Shown here one piece after another: positions 52,134-61,769 of a stretch of DNA of 64,000 nucleotides (position 1 is the stretch's first letter; each line of letters starts with the position of its first letter). Below the pieces are notes generated by a model. It searched no databases and had not been told where the DNA came from. It saw nothing but the letters and a program-made list of their open reading frames with translations. The DNA comes from an uncultured Lachnospiraceae bacterium. GTDB lineage: Bacteria > Bacillota > Clostridia > Lachnospirales > Lachnospiraceae. The translations under genes and the position numbers were made by a program. The DNA is taken from the NCBI GenBank assembly GCA_910576895.1, contig CAJTJZ010000001.1, forward strand, positions 85,050 through 149,049, written 5' to 3'.

Positions 52134-53636
52134 ATGGATAAAGAAATTCGTATTTTTATTTATAAACTACGTAGACGGCTTGGAATACAAAAAGCCATGA
52201 ATATTTTTCCTTTTGTATTATCGATTGGTTTCTTTCTTGGCTTTTTGCATATATTATTTGGATATTTTCACCCATTTTATTATGCAAGTATAATAGCAAG
52301 TTTTTGGATATTAGCAAGTGTTCTTTTTGGAGTCATTTACTTTTTTTTCCATTTTCCTAAAGAACAAGAAGCTGCACATATGGGAGATGCTATTATTGGA
52401 CAAGAACGCTTATTAACAGCACTAGAACTACGTGGAAAAAATGAACCAATTTCCTGTCTGCAAAAAAAAGATGCTATTTCCTATATTGCAGTATGTAATA
52501 TAAAAGAATCGTTTCCCTATCAACTGCATTTCAGACAACTTCTTCTTTGTATTTTTATGGCTTCTTTATTTTTTCTATTTTTATATTTACCATCAAAAGC
52601 AAAACTAGAAGCAGAAAAGCTCCATGCCCTAAAACAAGATATAAAAGAAGAACTTATATTGGTAGATGATGTAGAAAAGGAAATCACACAAGAGAAGATT
52701 TCTGAAAAACAAACACCCTCTGCCTTGGAAACAATTGGTAAAAAATTAGATAAGGATGACAAGCTTGACACTATAAAAGAACTTTTAGAACAAACAAAAA
52801 AAGAATATTCTTCTGTTGATTCAAAACAAGAATTACAAAAGGCAAAAGAGCGTCTAAGAGTTAAATTAGAAAATATGGCAGAAAAAGAAACCTCTTTAGA
52901 AAAACAAACCACAATATCTGATCTTATGGAAGAACTGGGCTTTTCTGCTTATCATAACTTAAATAATTCTAATGAAAGTGAAACTACATTGCTTTCAGAA
53001 AATACTTCTGCCCTAAATAAAACAGAAAATCAAAATGAAACTAATTCCAATGCAAATAAGAATTATGGTTCTAACGATAGTAATGATACTAGTAATAGCA
53101 GTAATAACAATACTAATAAGAATAGTAGTAATAACAGTAAGAAGAATACTAATAAGAATGATGACAATACCAATAGTCAACTAAATAATTCTGATTCTAC
53201 TTCCAATCAATCAAAAAATCAAGAATCAAACAGTTCGTCAGGAAATCAAGAATCAAATAAAAATAAAGCAGAAAATAATGCCTCCAATAATCAATCAGGT
53301 AATTATAAGGGAAAAGGCTCTAGTGGTAATGCTGGAAAAAATCATGGAAGTAAAAAAGGAATTGAACGCAAAAGCAAAAAAAAGAAAACAAAAGAAAAAG
53401 TTATGGTAATTGCGGATGCTACCTCTCAGGATGAAAATTTAACAGGAGCTATTTCTGATAATGGTAATTCTTATCAAGAATCTTCCAATCAACAGCTTTC
53501 CTTTGGCAAAAAAGAAAATCTGGAAAAAGTAGCAAAAGAATATGCAGAAGATGCACTAACTACAATTAATAATAATAATTCCATTCCCTCTCAAATGAAA
53601 GATATTGTACAATCTTATTTTAGTCATATAGATTAA
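52134..53636 (+). CDS. Coiled-coil membrane protein of the ABC/vWA locus (DUF4175-like)
   Basis: 500 residues from the ATG at 52134, preceded by GAAAGAAGG. An ATG at 52086 has no binding site and lies on a -10-like sequence. Two adjacent helices (about 25-72) and a third (about 140-160) precede a charged coiled coil (about 165-275). Then comes an Asn/Ser-rich disordered region (about 300-400), a basic segment and a short helical tail (NLEKVAKEYAEDALTTI). The layout resembles DUF4175-like membrane proteins that accompany MoxR/DUF58/vWA genes. Function unknown; it could span from membrane to wall or be a scaffold. Confidence 0.7.
   Translation: MDKEIRIFIYKLRRRLGIQKAMNIFPFVLSIGFFLGFLHILFGYFHPFYYASIIASFWILASVLFGVIYFFFHFPKEQEAAHMGDAIIGQERLLTALELRGKNEPISCLQKKDAISYIAVCNIKESFPYQLHFRQLLLCIFMASLFFLFLYLPSKAKLEAEKLHALKQDIKEELILVDDVEKEITQEKISEKQTPSALETIGKKLDKDDKLDTIKELLEQTKKEYSSVDSKQELQKAKERLRVKLENMAEKETSLEKQTTISDLMEELGFSAYHNLNNSNESETTLLSENTSALNKTENQNETNSNANKNYGSNDSNDTSNSSNNNTNKNSSNNSKKNTNKNDDNTNSQLNNSDSTSNQSKNQESNSSSGNQESNKNKAENNASNNQSGNYKGKGSSGNAGKNHGSKKGIERKSKKKKTKEKVMVIADATSQDENLTGAISDNGNSYQESSNQQLSFGKKENLEKVAKEYAEDALTTINNNNSIPSQMKDIVQSYFSHID
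53020..53350 (+). repeat. Low-complexity Asn/Ser/Lys-coding tract
   Basis: Over about 110 codons nearly every residue is Asn, Ser, Lys, Gly, Gln or Glu, written largely with AAT, AGT, AAC and AAG. It is an imperfect, non-tandem tract likely to vary between strains, encoding a disordered linker. Confidence 0.7.
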
Positions 53637-53681
53637 ATCTTTGAGAGTGAAAATAAAAAGAAGGAGTGTAGTATTATAATT

Positions 53682-54680
53682 ATGAACGATTTATCAAATG
53701 AATATCAAACAGCCGTTACAAAGGTACAACAGTGTAGACGAGAAATTGGTAAAGCAATTATTGGACAAAGGGAAATAGTAGAACAGGTACTGCTTGCTAT
53801 TCTTTGCGATGGAAATGTATTATTAGAGAGTGTTCCCGGTCTTGGCAAAACAGAACTTGCAAAAACAATCTCTCATGTCCTTAAACTTTCTTTTTCTAGG
53901 ATTCAATTTACACCTGATTTAATGCCTTCTGATATTACTGGCACAACAATGATTGTGAAAAAAGACGGAGAAAATCATTTTTCTTTTGAAAAAGGTCCTA
54001 TTTTTGCCAATCTTGTACTTGCCGATGAAATTAATCGTGCAACTCCAAAAACACAAGCAGCACTTTTAGAAGCAATGCAGGAAAAAACAGTGACAAGCAC
54101 GCATACAACCTATCAGCTTCCTTTGCCTTTTATGGTACTTGCCACACAAAACCCGATTGAAAGTGAAGGTACTTATCCTCTTCCAGAAGCACAACTTGAT
54201 CGTTTTATATTTAAACTTTTAGTTCCATTTCCTAATAAAAAAGAATTAAAAGATATTGTAAACTTAACCTTATCTTTTCAAGATGATTTAACAAAACCAA
54301 CAACTATATTATCTGCAGAAGATATTTTTGATATTCGTTCTCTTATTATGGAACTTCCTGTTTCTGATATTGTTATGGACTATGCTATGCAGCTTGTATT
54401 AAATACACATCCAGAGCTTCCAAATGCACCAGAAATTACTCGCAACTATGTAACGCTTGGAGCAAGTCCTCGTGGTGCTCAAGCAATTATCCGTACTGCA
54501 AAAGCACGTGCTATGTTAGAGCATCGTTTTAATGTTTCTTTTGATGATATTGACTATGTTGCTCTTCCAGCACTACGTCATAGGATTTCCCTTAATTTTG
54601 AAGCAATCCAAGATGAGTTATCTGCTGATGATATTTTAATAAAATTAATACAGGTAACACATGATTCTATAAATATATAA
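53682..54680 (+). CDS. MoxR family AAA ATPase
   Basis: 332 residues. Walker A is the degenerate but typical MoxR form VPGLGKTELAKTI, Walker B is NLVLADEINRATPKTQAALLEAMQE, sensor 1 is LATQNPIESEGTYPLPEAQLDRFIFK, and the C-terminal lid contains TLGASPRGAQAIIRTAKARAML. MoxR ATPases act as chaperones that activate vWA-containing partners. The following genes encode DUF58 and vWA proteins, a classical triad. AAGGAG lies 15 bases before the ATG. Confidence 0.95.
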   Translation: MNDLSNEYQTAVTKVQQCRREIGKAIIGQREIVEQVLLAILCDGNVLLESVPGLGKTELAKTISHVLKLSFSRIQFTPDLMPSDITGTTMIVKKDGENHFSFEKGPIFANLVLADEINRATPKTQAALLEAMQEKTVTSTHTTYQLPLPFMVLATQNPIESEGTYPLPEAQLDRFIFKLLVPFPNKKELKDIVNLTLSFQDDLTKPTTILSAEDIFDIRSLIMELPVSDIVMDYAMQLVLNTHPELPNAPEITRNYVTLGASPRGAQAIIRTAKARAMLEHRFNVSFDDIDYVALPALRHRISLNFEAIQDELSADDILIKLIQVTHDSINI

Positions 54681-54710
54681 TAAACATTAGAAACATAGAA
54701 AGGATATTTT

Positions 54711-55670
54711 ATGGCTTCTGAAAAATTATTTGACACATCCTTTTTTCATCGTTTGGCAAGACTTTCGCTTTCTGCTCGTATTCATCCCTTATCTGGATTT
54801 TCTGGTCATTATAAATCAAAAAGAAAGGGAAACAGTATTGAATTTTCTGATATTAGAGAATATCTTCCGGGCGATGATATCCGCCGTATTGACTGGAATG
54901 CCTATGCCCGTACAGAAAAACTTTTTGTAAAATTATATATGGACGAGCGAGATATGCATTATCATATTCTTATTGATATGAGCCGTTCCATGGATATTCC
55001 CAAAGAAAAGTCAAACCATACTCGTCTAATTGCTGCTATGCTTGCATGGCTTGCTTTAAAAAACGGTGATCGTATTGATATTACATTTTTAAAAGAACAA
55101 GGAAGTTATACAACAAAAACATATTCTGGTACTGCCTGTTTTTATCATCTATTAACAGAATTAGAACAAGCTGAATTTTCTGGAATCTGTCACATAAAAG
55201 AAAAAATTCATTCCTTATCATTTCATGGAAGTGGAACGGTATTTCTTCTTTCTGATTTTCTTTATCCTTGGATTCATACAAAAACAGAAGAAACTACCAA
55301 TCATTCCCTTGCAGAAATAACAGAAAATGCTCATAAAGATATGGCGTATATCCTCCGTATGCTACGTAATAAAAAGCAATCCTCGGTACTTATCCAGATT
55401 GTTTCCAGACAAGAAGAGTCTCCAGAAATTCTTTTTACCCAAACAAGCAGTGAACAACTTTTTACTCTTACTGACAGCGAAACAGGAAAGGAAATAAAAA
55501 TCACTCCCTCAAAAGAATTACTAAAAAACTATCATATGACAAAAACAATGTTAGAAAATCAACTTTATGCTACAACAATACAATGCCAATCTTCTTATTT
55601 AAAGACAATTTCTGATGAACCATTAGAAAAACTTTTGGAATCTGGCTTAAAAAAAGGAATTTGGAAATAG
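54711..55670 (+). CDS. DUF58 domain protein
   Basis: 319 residues. DUF58 signature near residues 40-70 (FSDIREYLPGDDIRRIDWNAYARTEKLFVKLY), then a vWA-like start HILIDMSRSMD. Soluble. Encoded between MoxR and the triple vWA protein, as in other MoxR-DUF58-vWA clusters. AAAGGATATTTT precedes the ATG. Biochemical role unknown; presumed MoxR client. Confidence 0.93.
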   Translation: MASEKLFDTSFFHRLARLSLSARIHPLSGFSGHYKSKRKGNSIEFSDIREYLPGDDIRRIDWNAYARTEKLFVKLYMDERDMHYHILIDMSRSMDIPKEKSNHTRLIAAMLAWLALKNGDRIDITFLKEQGSYTTKTYSGTACFYHLLTELEQAEFSGICHIKEKIHSLSFHGSGTVFLLSDFLYPWIHTKTEETTNHSLAEITENAHKDMAYILRMLRNKKQSSVLIQIVSRQEESPEILFTQTSSEQLFTLTDSETGKEIKITPSKELLKNYHMTKTMLENQLYATTIQCQSSYLKTISDEPLEKLLESGLKKGIWK

Positions 55671-55754
55671 TTTTTCCTTTAAAAATAAATGCTTTTTATT
55701 ACTATAATATTCATTTATTTAACTTAATGATTACATTTGCTTGGAGGTACTTTT

Positions 55755-58700
55755 ATGACGATATCTGCATTATGGCCTTTATGGCTTTTGCCGTTTATTT
55801 TTGTTATTATTATTTTTTATCTATTAAAACAGCCTGCCAAGGAAAAAATAGTATCCTCTCTCTCTTACTGGCAGTCTCTTTACAAACAACAACATGCAAA
55901 AAAACCATGGGAAAAATTACGCAAAGATTTACTGATGTATTTGCAAATCTTAGCAGTACTTTTTTTAATTTTTTCCCTTTGTGCTCCTATTCTTCATAGT
56001 GCAAAGAAAAAAGAACAAATTATGATGGTATTTGATACAAGTGCCAGTATGCAAACCCTGTATTCCATTGATGGTACGACACGTCTGGAGCAAGCAAAAA
56101 AAGAAGCAATAAAACAAATAAATGCAATGAAAACTCCTTTTGAACTTACGATTATTTCTTGTTCCAATCAACCGCAAGTATTATTAAATAGCAGTATGGA
56201 TCGCAAAAAAATTTTTTCTGTTCTTGATCATATAGAACAAAAAGACTGTGATGGAAACTTAAATTCCTCTATCTCTTTATGTGAATCTATTTATTCCCAA
56301 TGGGAAACGGGAACTTGTATGTTTTTTACCGATTCTTCTCTTTATACAGGTAACATTCCAGCACAAATTTATAATCTTAGCACAAGTGAAGCTATAGAAA
56401 AAGAAGATCCCCTGCTTTGCAGCAATCTTTTTATTTCCTATCTTAATACTACAATCAATAAAGAAAAAAATTACCTTACAATTGATGCACAGGTGGGAAA
56501 TTATGGCTCTACTGTTCCTTCCTCTGATATTAATTTTTATCTTAATGATACTTTAGTCGATGTTCAAAGATATGCAAGTAAACAGATTGGTGGTATTACA
56601 TTTACGATAACATCAAAAAAAATTCCAATTCCAGAAGATGTATCTTATCCAATGATTATAAAAGCAGAACTTCAAGAACAAGATGCTCTTGCTGCTGACA
56701 ATATCTCTTATGATATTGTAGACGAAAATTCAGAAGAAGACCTTCTTATGGATACTCGTATTTTACTTGCCACAAAACAAAATAGCTTTTTAGAAAGAAT
56801 ATTATCTACCTATAGTGAAACTCCTTATAAATTCCGATCTGCAACTATTTATAAAATTAATTCCATAGAAGATTACAATCCAACAAATGACTATGATCTT
56901 TTTATTTTTGATGGAATCTTTCCAGAAAAACTGCCAGAAACTGGTTCGGTTCTTTTGCTGCCAGATTCTAAACATGAAAAAGCCTCTGCAAAAACATTTG
57001 AAAAACTTTTACCAACATTCTCCTATCATAAGATTGTAAAAAATCAATATATAAACCTGATGGACTGTACTGTTAGCAAAGATTTAGAAAAAACCATCTT
57101 TCCTGTATCAAAAACACTTTCTATGGAAACACCACAAGGTGCAGAAACAATTTTTTCTCTTGACGATGGCAGTTCCTGCGGTTATATAGAACAAAGAAAC
57201 CAACGCTTTTTTACTGTTTTTGGCTTTGATCTGCATGATAGTACCCTTCCTTTAAAAATGGAGTTTCCTATTATCATGTATCAAATTTTTGAAAAATGTT
57301 CCATCTATCCGGGATTTTTTCCTGAATACAATTATTATATTACTCCGGAAACTCCCATTACCATTACCCCATTGGATACACAAAAGAAAATTTCTATACG
57401 TAATGAAAAAGGAAAAGAAATAAAGTCCCTCACACCATCTTCTTCTGTTTATACAACAACTACCTTAGAAAAGAGTGGTCTTTATGATTTTTATACAAAA
57501 TCGGAAGATTATCATGCTTATCTTTATGTACGTTTTCCAATTTACGAAGAATCCAATATTTTAGCAAAACCTGAATTTTCTTCTGACATAGAAAAAGGGA
57601 CTTCCATTGCTAAAACAAACGATTCCCTTACAATTCCAATGCAAAAATTATTGATTCTTCTTTCCCTTTTCCTTTTGATTGTAGAATTTATTGTTTGGAT
57701 ACGCCGTCAATGGAATCGTTTTCGTCATTCCTTTTTCTTTGCATTACGATTTCTCCTTGTGTTACTCCTTTGCCTATCACTTCTTGATGTTCAGATAACG
57801 CTTGGTAAATCTACAGAAACTACGTTATTTCTTGTTGATGTATCGGATAGTATGAAAAAAGACTTATCTTCTGTACAAACGCTTTTAAAGCAAGCAGCAC
57901 ATAATCTGCCTTCAGGCTCTAAGGCAGGGATTATCGCTTTTGGTACAGATACTCGTGTGGAGCAATTTATCAATGATAATCTCCCTTTTACTGGACTAGA
58001 AACAACACCTGTTACAAGCTCTACTGATTTAGAAAATGCATTGCGTACAGCAAGTTATATGTTTTCTGATGAAGATTCGAAACGCATTGTCCTTTTAACC
58101 GATGGACAGGAAAATGTAGGAAAAGCAGAAGCTGCGGCATCTACCTTAACAGAAAATGGAATTTCTTTAAAAGTACTTACTTTTCCAAAAGAACATAAAG
58201 AAGTGCTGATTTCTAATCTTCGTATTCCAAAAAAACTTTCTGTTGGCGATAAATTTGAAGTAGAAGTAACTGTTTTAAGTAATGTAGACACTACTGGTCT
58301 AATTTCCCTATATTCTGGCGATACTTTACAAGGTACAAAACAAGTTTCTTTCACAACTGGTACAAACCGCTTTTTATTTCAAGACACACTAACAAAAGAT
58401 GGCATTAATAGCTATCGTGCCATGATAGAAGCAGATCAGGATACAGAAACATTAAATAATGAATATGTCACCTTTACACAGGCAAAAAAAAGGAAAACAC
58501 TATTACTTATTGAGGGCAGAAAAGGAGAAAGTGCAGAATTTGAAAAAATCTTAAAAGCAGGAAATTTTTCTTATAAAAAAGTTCTGCCAAGTTCTGCTCC
58601 TCAAAAACTATTATCCTTAAAAAAATATGCCGTTGTAATTTTACAAAATGTCCATGCAGATGATTTACCAGAATCCTTTCAAAAACTTCTTGAAGGTTAT

Positions 58701-60473
58701 GTAAGTGAAGGCGGAGGCCTGATTGCCATTGGCGGCGATAATAGCTTTGCCTTAGGCAATTATCAAAATAGTCCTTTGGATGATATTCTTCCCGTAAAGA
58801 GCCTTTTGCCTGCGAAACAAGAAGTTCCAGAAATGGCTATGGCATTAGTGATAGATCATTCCGGCAGTATGGGCTATGGAAATAAATCCATCTCTCGTTT
58901 AGAACTTGCAAAAGAAGCTGCCATTTCTGCCCTGTCCTCTCTTCGGAAAACAGACTCCATTGGTGTATTAGCATTTGATGATACTTATGACTGGGTTGTT
59001 CCACTTACAAAAATTTCTGATTCTACAGAAAAAATTTCCTCTGCTATCCTTAATATTGAACAAGAAGGTGGCACAAGTATTTATCCTGCTATTAACGAAG
59101 CTGTAAAACAACTGTCTTCTTATGATGCAAAACAAAAACATATCATTCTTTTAACAGACGGTGAAGATAGTTTTAAAGATTATAACGATCTTTATAAAAC
59201 CATAAAAAAAGAAAAGATTACGCTTTCTACGGTTGCTGTTTCTGAGGGTGCAGATACAAAACTTTTAGAATCTATGGCAAAGGCAGGGGGAGGACGTTAT
59301 TACTATACTGATATTTCTACGGATATTCCACGTATTTTTGCACAAGAAGTTTTTCTATCCTCAGATACCTATCTTGTCAATAAAAAGTTTAAACCATTTG
59401 TTCCCTCTATATTTTCTTCCTCTTATTATCCGGGTGAAGATGTAAAAATAGCGGAAACATTTATAAAATTTCTTTACGGCTATATTCGAACCTCTGTAAA
59501 TATCGACAGCTCTGTACTTATAGAATCGGATTCTTATGATCCTATTCTTGCCACAAGACCATTTGGTCTTGGAACAACAGCAGCATTTACCTGCGATGTA
59601 ACAAATGAATGGACAAAGGATTATGCTGGTCTTGCCACATATTCACAATTTTGGAAAAACCTAATCAATCTTTGTATTTTAGAAATGGATTTTAATTCCA
59701 ATGATGAAAGTCTATCTATAGATACAGAAAATAATGTTGCTCATATTACTTATACTGATTGGAATTACTACAGTAATATAATAGAACGTGAAATTATCGC
59801 AACCTGCACAGATGAAGATGGAAATTCCATAGAAATACCGCTTTCCCAATCAAAAGATCCAGAAACTGCTCAAAACTATGAAGCCGACATTCCATTAGAA
59901 TCTATTAATGTTTACAGTCTTACAGTACAAGACAAAGGTACGTATGCACCCTCTTCTATTAAAACAAAAGAAGGAGAAGAAGTTCCTATTGGAGAAACTC
60001 CTTTTTCCAACTTTGCTTCCTGTATCTTTGCCAACACGTATTCTATGGAATATCAACTTTATAATGATAATAGTACATTAGATCATCTTATTTCTTTAAC
60101 AAATGCAGAACGGATTTCTAGTGCTGAAGACTTTTATACAGGAAAATTAATTCATTATACAAAAAAACGTACCCTTACACCATATCTTCTATTATTTACA
60201 TTACTTTTATTTATGCTAGATATTTATATGCGGCGTTTTGGTATTCCAAACTTTTTAAAAAATATTTCTTATAAAAAAAGAAAGAAAGGAAGTCAATGGA
60301 TAAAAAAAGAAAAGGAAAAAGAAACAAAAGAGGAAAGAAAAGAAGAAGCAAAAGAAAAAATTAAACTATCAAAAAATAAATCTTCTAAAAAACAGAAAAA
60401 AAAGAAAATAACATCTGAATTACTAGATACTAGTATGCTGCTTTCTTCTAAAAAACAAAAAAATCAGAAATAA
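55755..60473 (+). CDS. Giant membrane protein with three von Willebrand A domains (BatA-like fusion)
   Basis: 1572 residues from the ATG at 55755 (GGAGG seven bases before). N-terminal BatA-type membrane segment (helices about 5-24 and 60-78), then vWA1 with MIDAS DTSAS at 94-98 and an extracytoplasmic region. Two helices follow (about 632-650 and 660-680), then vWA2 with DVSDS from about 695, a beta-rich domain, a GATase-like region (KYAVVILQNVHADDLPESFQKLLEGYVSEGGGLIAIGG), vWA3 with DHSGS from about 1034, another large region, a last helix (about 1476-1495) and a lysine-rich cytoplasmic tail. The frame is uninterrupted, so it looks like a fusion of two vWA proteins that are usually separate. 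Last gene of the locus. Confidence 0.9.
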   Translation: MTISALWPLWLLPFIFVIIIFYLLKQPAKEKIVSSLSYWQSLYKQQHAKKPWEKLRKDLLMYLQILAVLFLIFSLCAPILHSAKKKEQIMMVFDTSASMQTLYSIDGTTRLEQAKKEAIKQINAMKTPFELTIISCSNQPQVLLNSSMDRKKIFSVLDHIEQKDCDGNLNSSISLCESIYSQWETGTCMFFTDSSLYTGNIPAQIYNLSTSEAIEKEDPLLCSNLFISYLNTTINKEKNYLTIDAQVGNYGSTVPSSDINFYLNDTLVDVQRYASKQIGGITFTITSKKIPIPEDVSYPMIIKAELQEQDALAADNISYDIVDENSEEDLLMDTRILLATKQNSFLERILSTYSETPYKFRSATIYKINSIEDYNPTNDYDLFIFDGIFPEKLPETGSVLLLPDSKHEKASAKTFEKLLPTFSYHKIVKNQYINLMDCTVSKDLEKTIFPVSKTLSMETPQGAETIFSLDDGSSCGYIEQRNQRFFTVFGFDLHDSTLPLKMEFPIIMYQIFEKCSIYPGFFPEYNYYITPETPITITPLDTQKKISIRNEKGKEIKSLTPSSSVYTTTTLEKSGLYDFYTKSEDYHAYLYVRFPIYEESNILAKPEFSSDIEKGTSIAKTNDSLTIPMQKLLILLSLFLLIVEFIVWIRRQWNRFRHSFFFALRFLLVLLLCLSLLDVQITLGKSTETTLFLVDVSDSMKKDLSSVQTLLKQAAHNLPSGSKAGIIAFGTDTRVEQFINDNLPFTGLETTPVTSSTDLENALRTASYMFSDEDSKRIVLLTDGQENVGKAEAAASTLTENGISLKVLTFPKEHKEVLISNLRIPKKLSVGDKFEVEVTVLSNVDTTGLISLYSGDTLQGTKQVSFTTGTNRFLFQDTLTKDGINSYRAMIEADQDTETLNNEYVTFTQAKKRKTLLLIEGRKGESAEFEKILKAGNFSYKKVLPSSAPQKLLSLKKYAVVILQNVHADDLPESFQKLLEGYVSEGGGLIAIGGDNSFALGNYQNSPLDDILPVKSLLPAKQEVPEMAMALVIDHSGSMGYGNKSISRLELAKEAAISALSSLRKTDSIGVLAFDDTYDWVVPLTKISDSTEKISSAILNIEQEGGTSIYPAINEAVKQLSSYDAKQKHIILLTDGEDSFKDYNDLYKTIKKEKITLSTVAVSEGADTKLLESMAKAGGGRYYYTDISTDIPRIFAQEVFLSSDTYLVNKKFKPFVPSIFSSSYYPGEDVKIAETFIKFLYGYIRTSVNIDSSVLIESDSYDPILATRPFGLGTTAAFTCDVTNEWTKDYAGLATYSQFWKNLINLCILEMDFNSNDESLSIDTENNVAHITYTDWNYYSNIIEREIIATCTDEDGNSIEIPLSQSKDPETAQNYEADIPLESINVYSLTVQDKGTYAPSSIKTKEGEEVPIGETPFSNFASCIFANTYSMEYQLYNDNSTLDHLISLTNAERISSAEDFYTGKLIHYTKKRTLTPYLLLFTLLLFMLDIYMRRFGIPNFLKNISYKKRKKGSQWIKKEKEKETKEERKEEAKEKIKLSKNKSSKKQKKKKITSELLDTSMLLSSKKQKNQK

Positions 60474-60496
60474 TATAACGATTCCTAAACTATAAA

Positions 60497-60519
60497 AGAG
60501 CCGCTAATAATGCGGCTCT
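60497..60519. terminator. Terminator-like hairpin between convergent genes
   Basis: Perfect 8-bp stem AGAGCCGC/GCGGCTCT with a 7-base loop. Only the minus-strand side has a short U-run (TTTT), but it lies 24 bases after the vWA gene stop and may serve both directions. Confidence 0.6.
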
Positions 60520-60645
60520 GGAACTATGAAAACGGAAGAAGAAAAATTTAACTTTATTATATCACATTTTTACAAAAAATCCACTATTTTTCTAAGGAAA
60601 TTTAGTGATTTTCCACTTCTTTCTCTATTATGTATTTATTCTTCA

Positions 60646-61437
60646 CTATTTATCTATACTTTCTCGAAATCTCTTGGAAATAGTTACCTTTTCCATAAAT
60701 TTTTTATAATCTTCTCCTTCCAATTCCTCTATATAATTTAAAGGAAAATTTTTTTTCTCTCCATGCTGTTTTAGAAGTTTGGCTGCTTTATTATATGCCA
60801 TAGCTGCTTCTAACTCTGTTTGATATCTTCCTAAAATCCAATCTCCATTTCTATGAATTTTTGCTTCAAATAATTCCTGATTTTTTTTATATTTTCGTAT
60901 TACTCCATGATAATGACTAAAAATTTCAATATTTTCATAACGAAAATCTAAAGAATCCCCATTTACAAATCGAAAATCCCTTCCTGATACCGCATAATTT
61001 TTAATACCATATCTTGACATTAATGTTACCTGCATTCCAAAATCAGATACAAAGAAATGATTGCCACGCCGCATAATTTTATGTTCTGAATAATAAAATA
61101 AATCATCTACATCAAATTTTAATATTTCTTCTTCTGTTAGATAATATAAAAAAAAACCTTTTTTTAAATAAATTGGATTTTTAATATATATACCATTATC
61201 TCTAACATTAATTAGTACCACAAATTTTTCAAAGGATAGAGCAAATTTATCTTTATCGTAATCTTCTATCTTTTCCTTTCCTTCTCTTACAATCTGCTCT
61301 GCTTCTTTATATGCCTTATGTGCCTTTTGTTCTGTCTGAAAACTTCCAAGACTAATATGTCTGTTTCTATAAGTAATAGAAGAACGAAAATAGATTTCTC
61401 CATTTTTTTTCCTTGCAATATAGACTCCTGCTGCCAT
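60646..61437 (-). CDS. Protein with two AP2-like domains around an HNH-like relic
   Basis: 263 residues from the ATG at 61437 (GAGGGGGC upstream); a longer frame with a TTG start lacks a binding site. Residues about 4-50 (GVYIARKKNGEIYFRSSITYRNRHISLGSFQTEQKAHKAY) and about 175-225 (GVIRKYKKNQELFEAKIHRNGDWILGRYQTELEAAMAYNKAA) are AP2-like DNA-binding domains. The part between has the HNH-endonuclease frame (SRYGIKNYAVSGRDFRFVNGDSLDFRYENIEIFS), but I see no catalytic histidine pair. It looks like a domesticated homing endonuclease acting as DNA-binding protein. Its targets are unknown. It stands alone and converges with the vWA gene. Confidence 0.8.
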   Translation of the reverse strand: MAAGVYIARKKNGEIYFRSSITYRNRHISLGSFQTEQKAHKAYKEAEQIVREGKEKIEDYDKDKFALSFEKFVVLINVRDNGIYIKNPIYLKKGFFLYYLTEEEILKFDVDDLFYYSEHKIMRRGNHFFVSDFGMQVTLMSRYGIKNYAVSGRDFRFVNGDSLDFRYENIEIFSHYHGVIRKYKKNQELFEAKIHRNGDWILGRYQTELEAAMAYNKAAKLLKQHGEKKNFPLNYIEELEGEDYKKFMEKVTISKRFRESIDK

Positions 61438-61595
61438 AAAGCCCCCTCTCATGCTTTCTTTGTCTTCCCTATTTTTTTCTCCATTTTCAGACAAGAAATG
61501 CTTATTTTCGTGTTTTTTAAAACTAAAATGTCGAAAAATAGATGCTAATGTCGTCCATTTATTTAATATTTTCGTAATATCTTGTTAAAATATAA

Positions 61596-61624
61596 TTGTA
61601 TTCCTTTCTTTAAACTGTTATAAT
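61596..61624 (+). promoter_or_regulatory. Promoter of the SleB-like hydrolase gene
   Basis: TTGTAT (61596-61601), 17-base spacer and perfect TATAAT (61619-61624). Confidence 0.75.
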
Positions 61625-61664
61625 ATGCCTACAAACTAATTACCAGAAAATGTAATAATTTTTT

Positions 61665-61719
61665 TTACTTGCAAGTAATGTTGTAACAATTCAGACAACC
61701 CTATCCGCTGAACGATTAC
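61665..61719 (+). promoter_or_regulatory. Palindrome and hairpin in the hydrolase leader
   Basis: TTACTTGCAAGTAA (61665-61678) is a perfect palindrome, suited to a dimeric regulator. Directly after it, GTAACAATTCAG (61683-61694) pairs with CTGAACGATTAC (61708-61719), leaving a 3x3 internal loop and a 13-base apical loop. No known riboswitch consensus matched. Confidence 0.4.
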
Positions 61720-61769
61720 AAATTGTTTTACATTCCTGATAATATTTCCATAGAAAGGAGTGATAATCT

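Larger units (their letters stand above)
61438..61769. other. Intergenic region before the SleB-like hydrolase gene
   Basis: 332 bases. Contains the hydrolase promoter (61596-61624) and a leader of about 140 bases with a 14-base perfect palindrome and an adjacent hairpin. The part before 61596 should hold the promoter of the AP2 gene, but no good match is seen. Confidence 0.55.

Noticed and set aside
52520..52912. Minus-strand open frame of 130 codons
   Set aside because: Mirror of the charged coiled-coil region of the plus-strand membrane protein; no start signals.
53020..53350. Possible tandem repeat or CRISPR-like array
   Set aside because: The tract is compositionally biased coding sequence (Asn/Ser) without fixed-length repeats or spacers.
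60526..60741. Plus-strand open frame of 71 codons after the vWA gene
   Set aside because: No ribosome binding site, overlaps the AP2-type gene on the other strand, and its start lies just behind a terminator-like hairpin.
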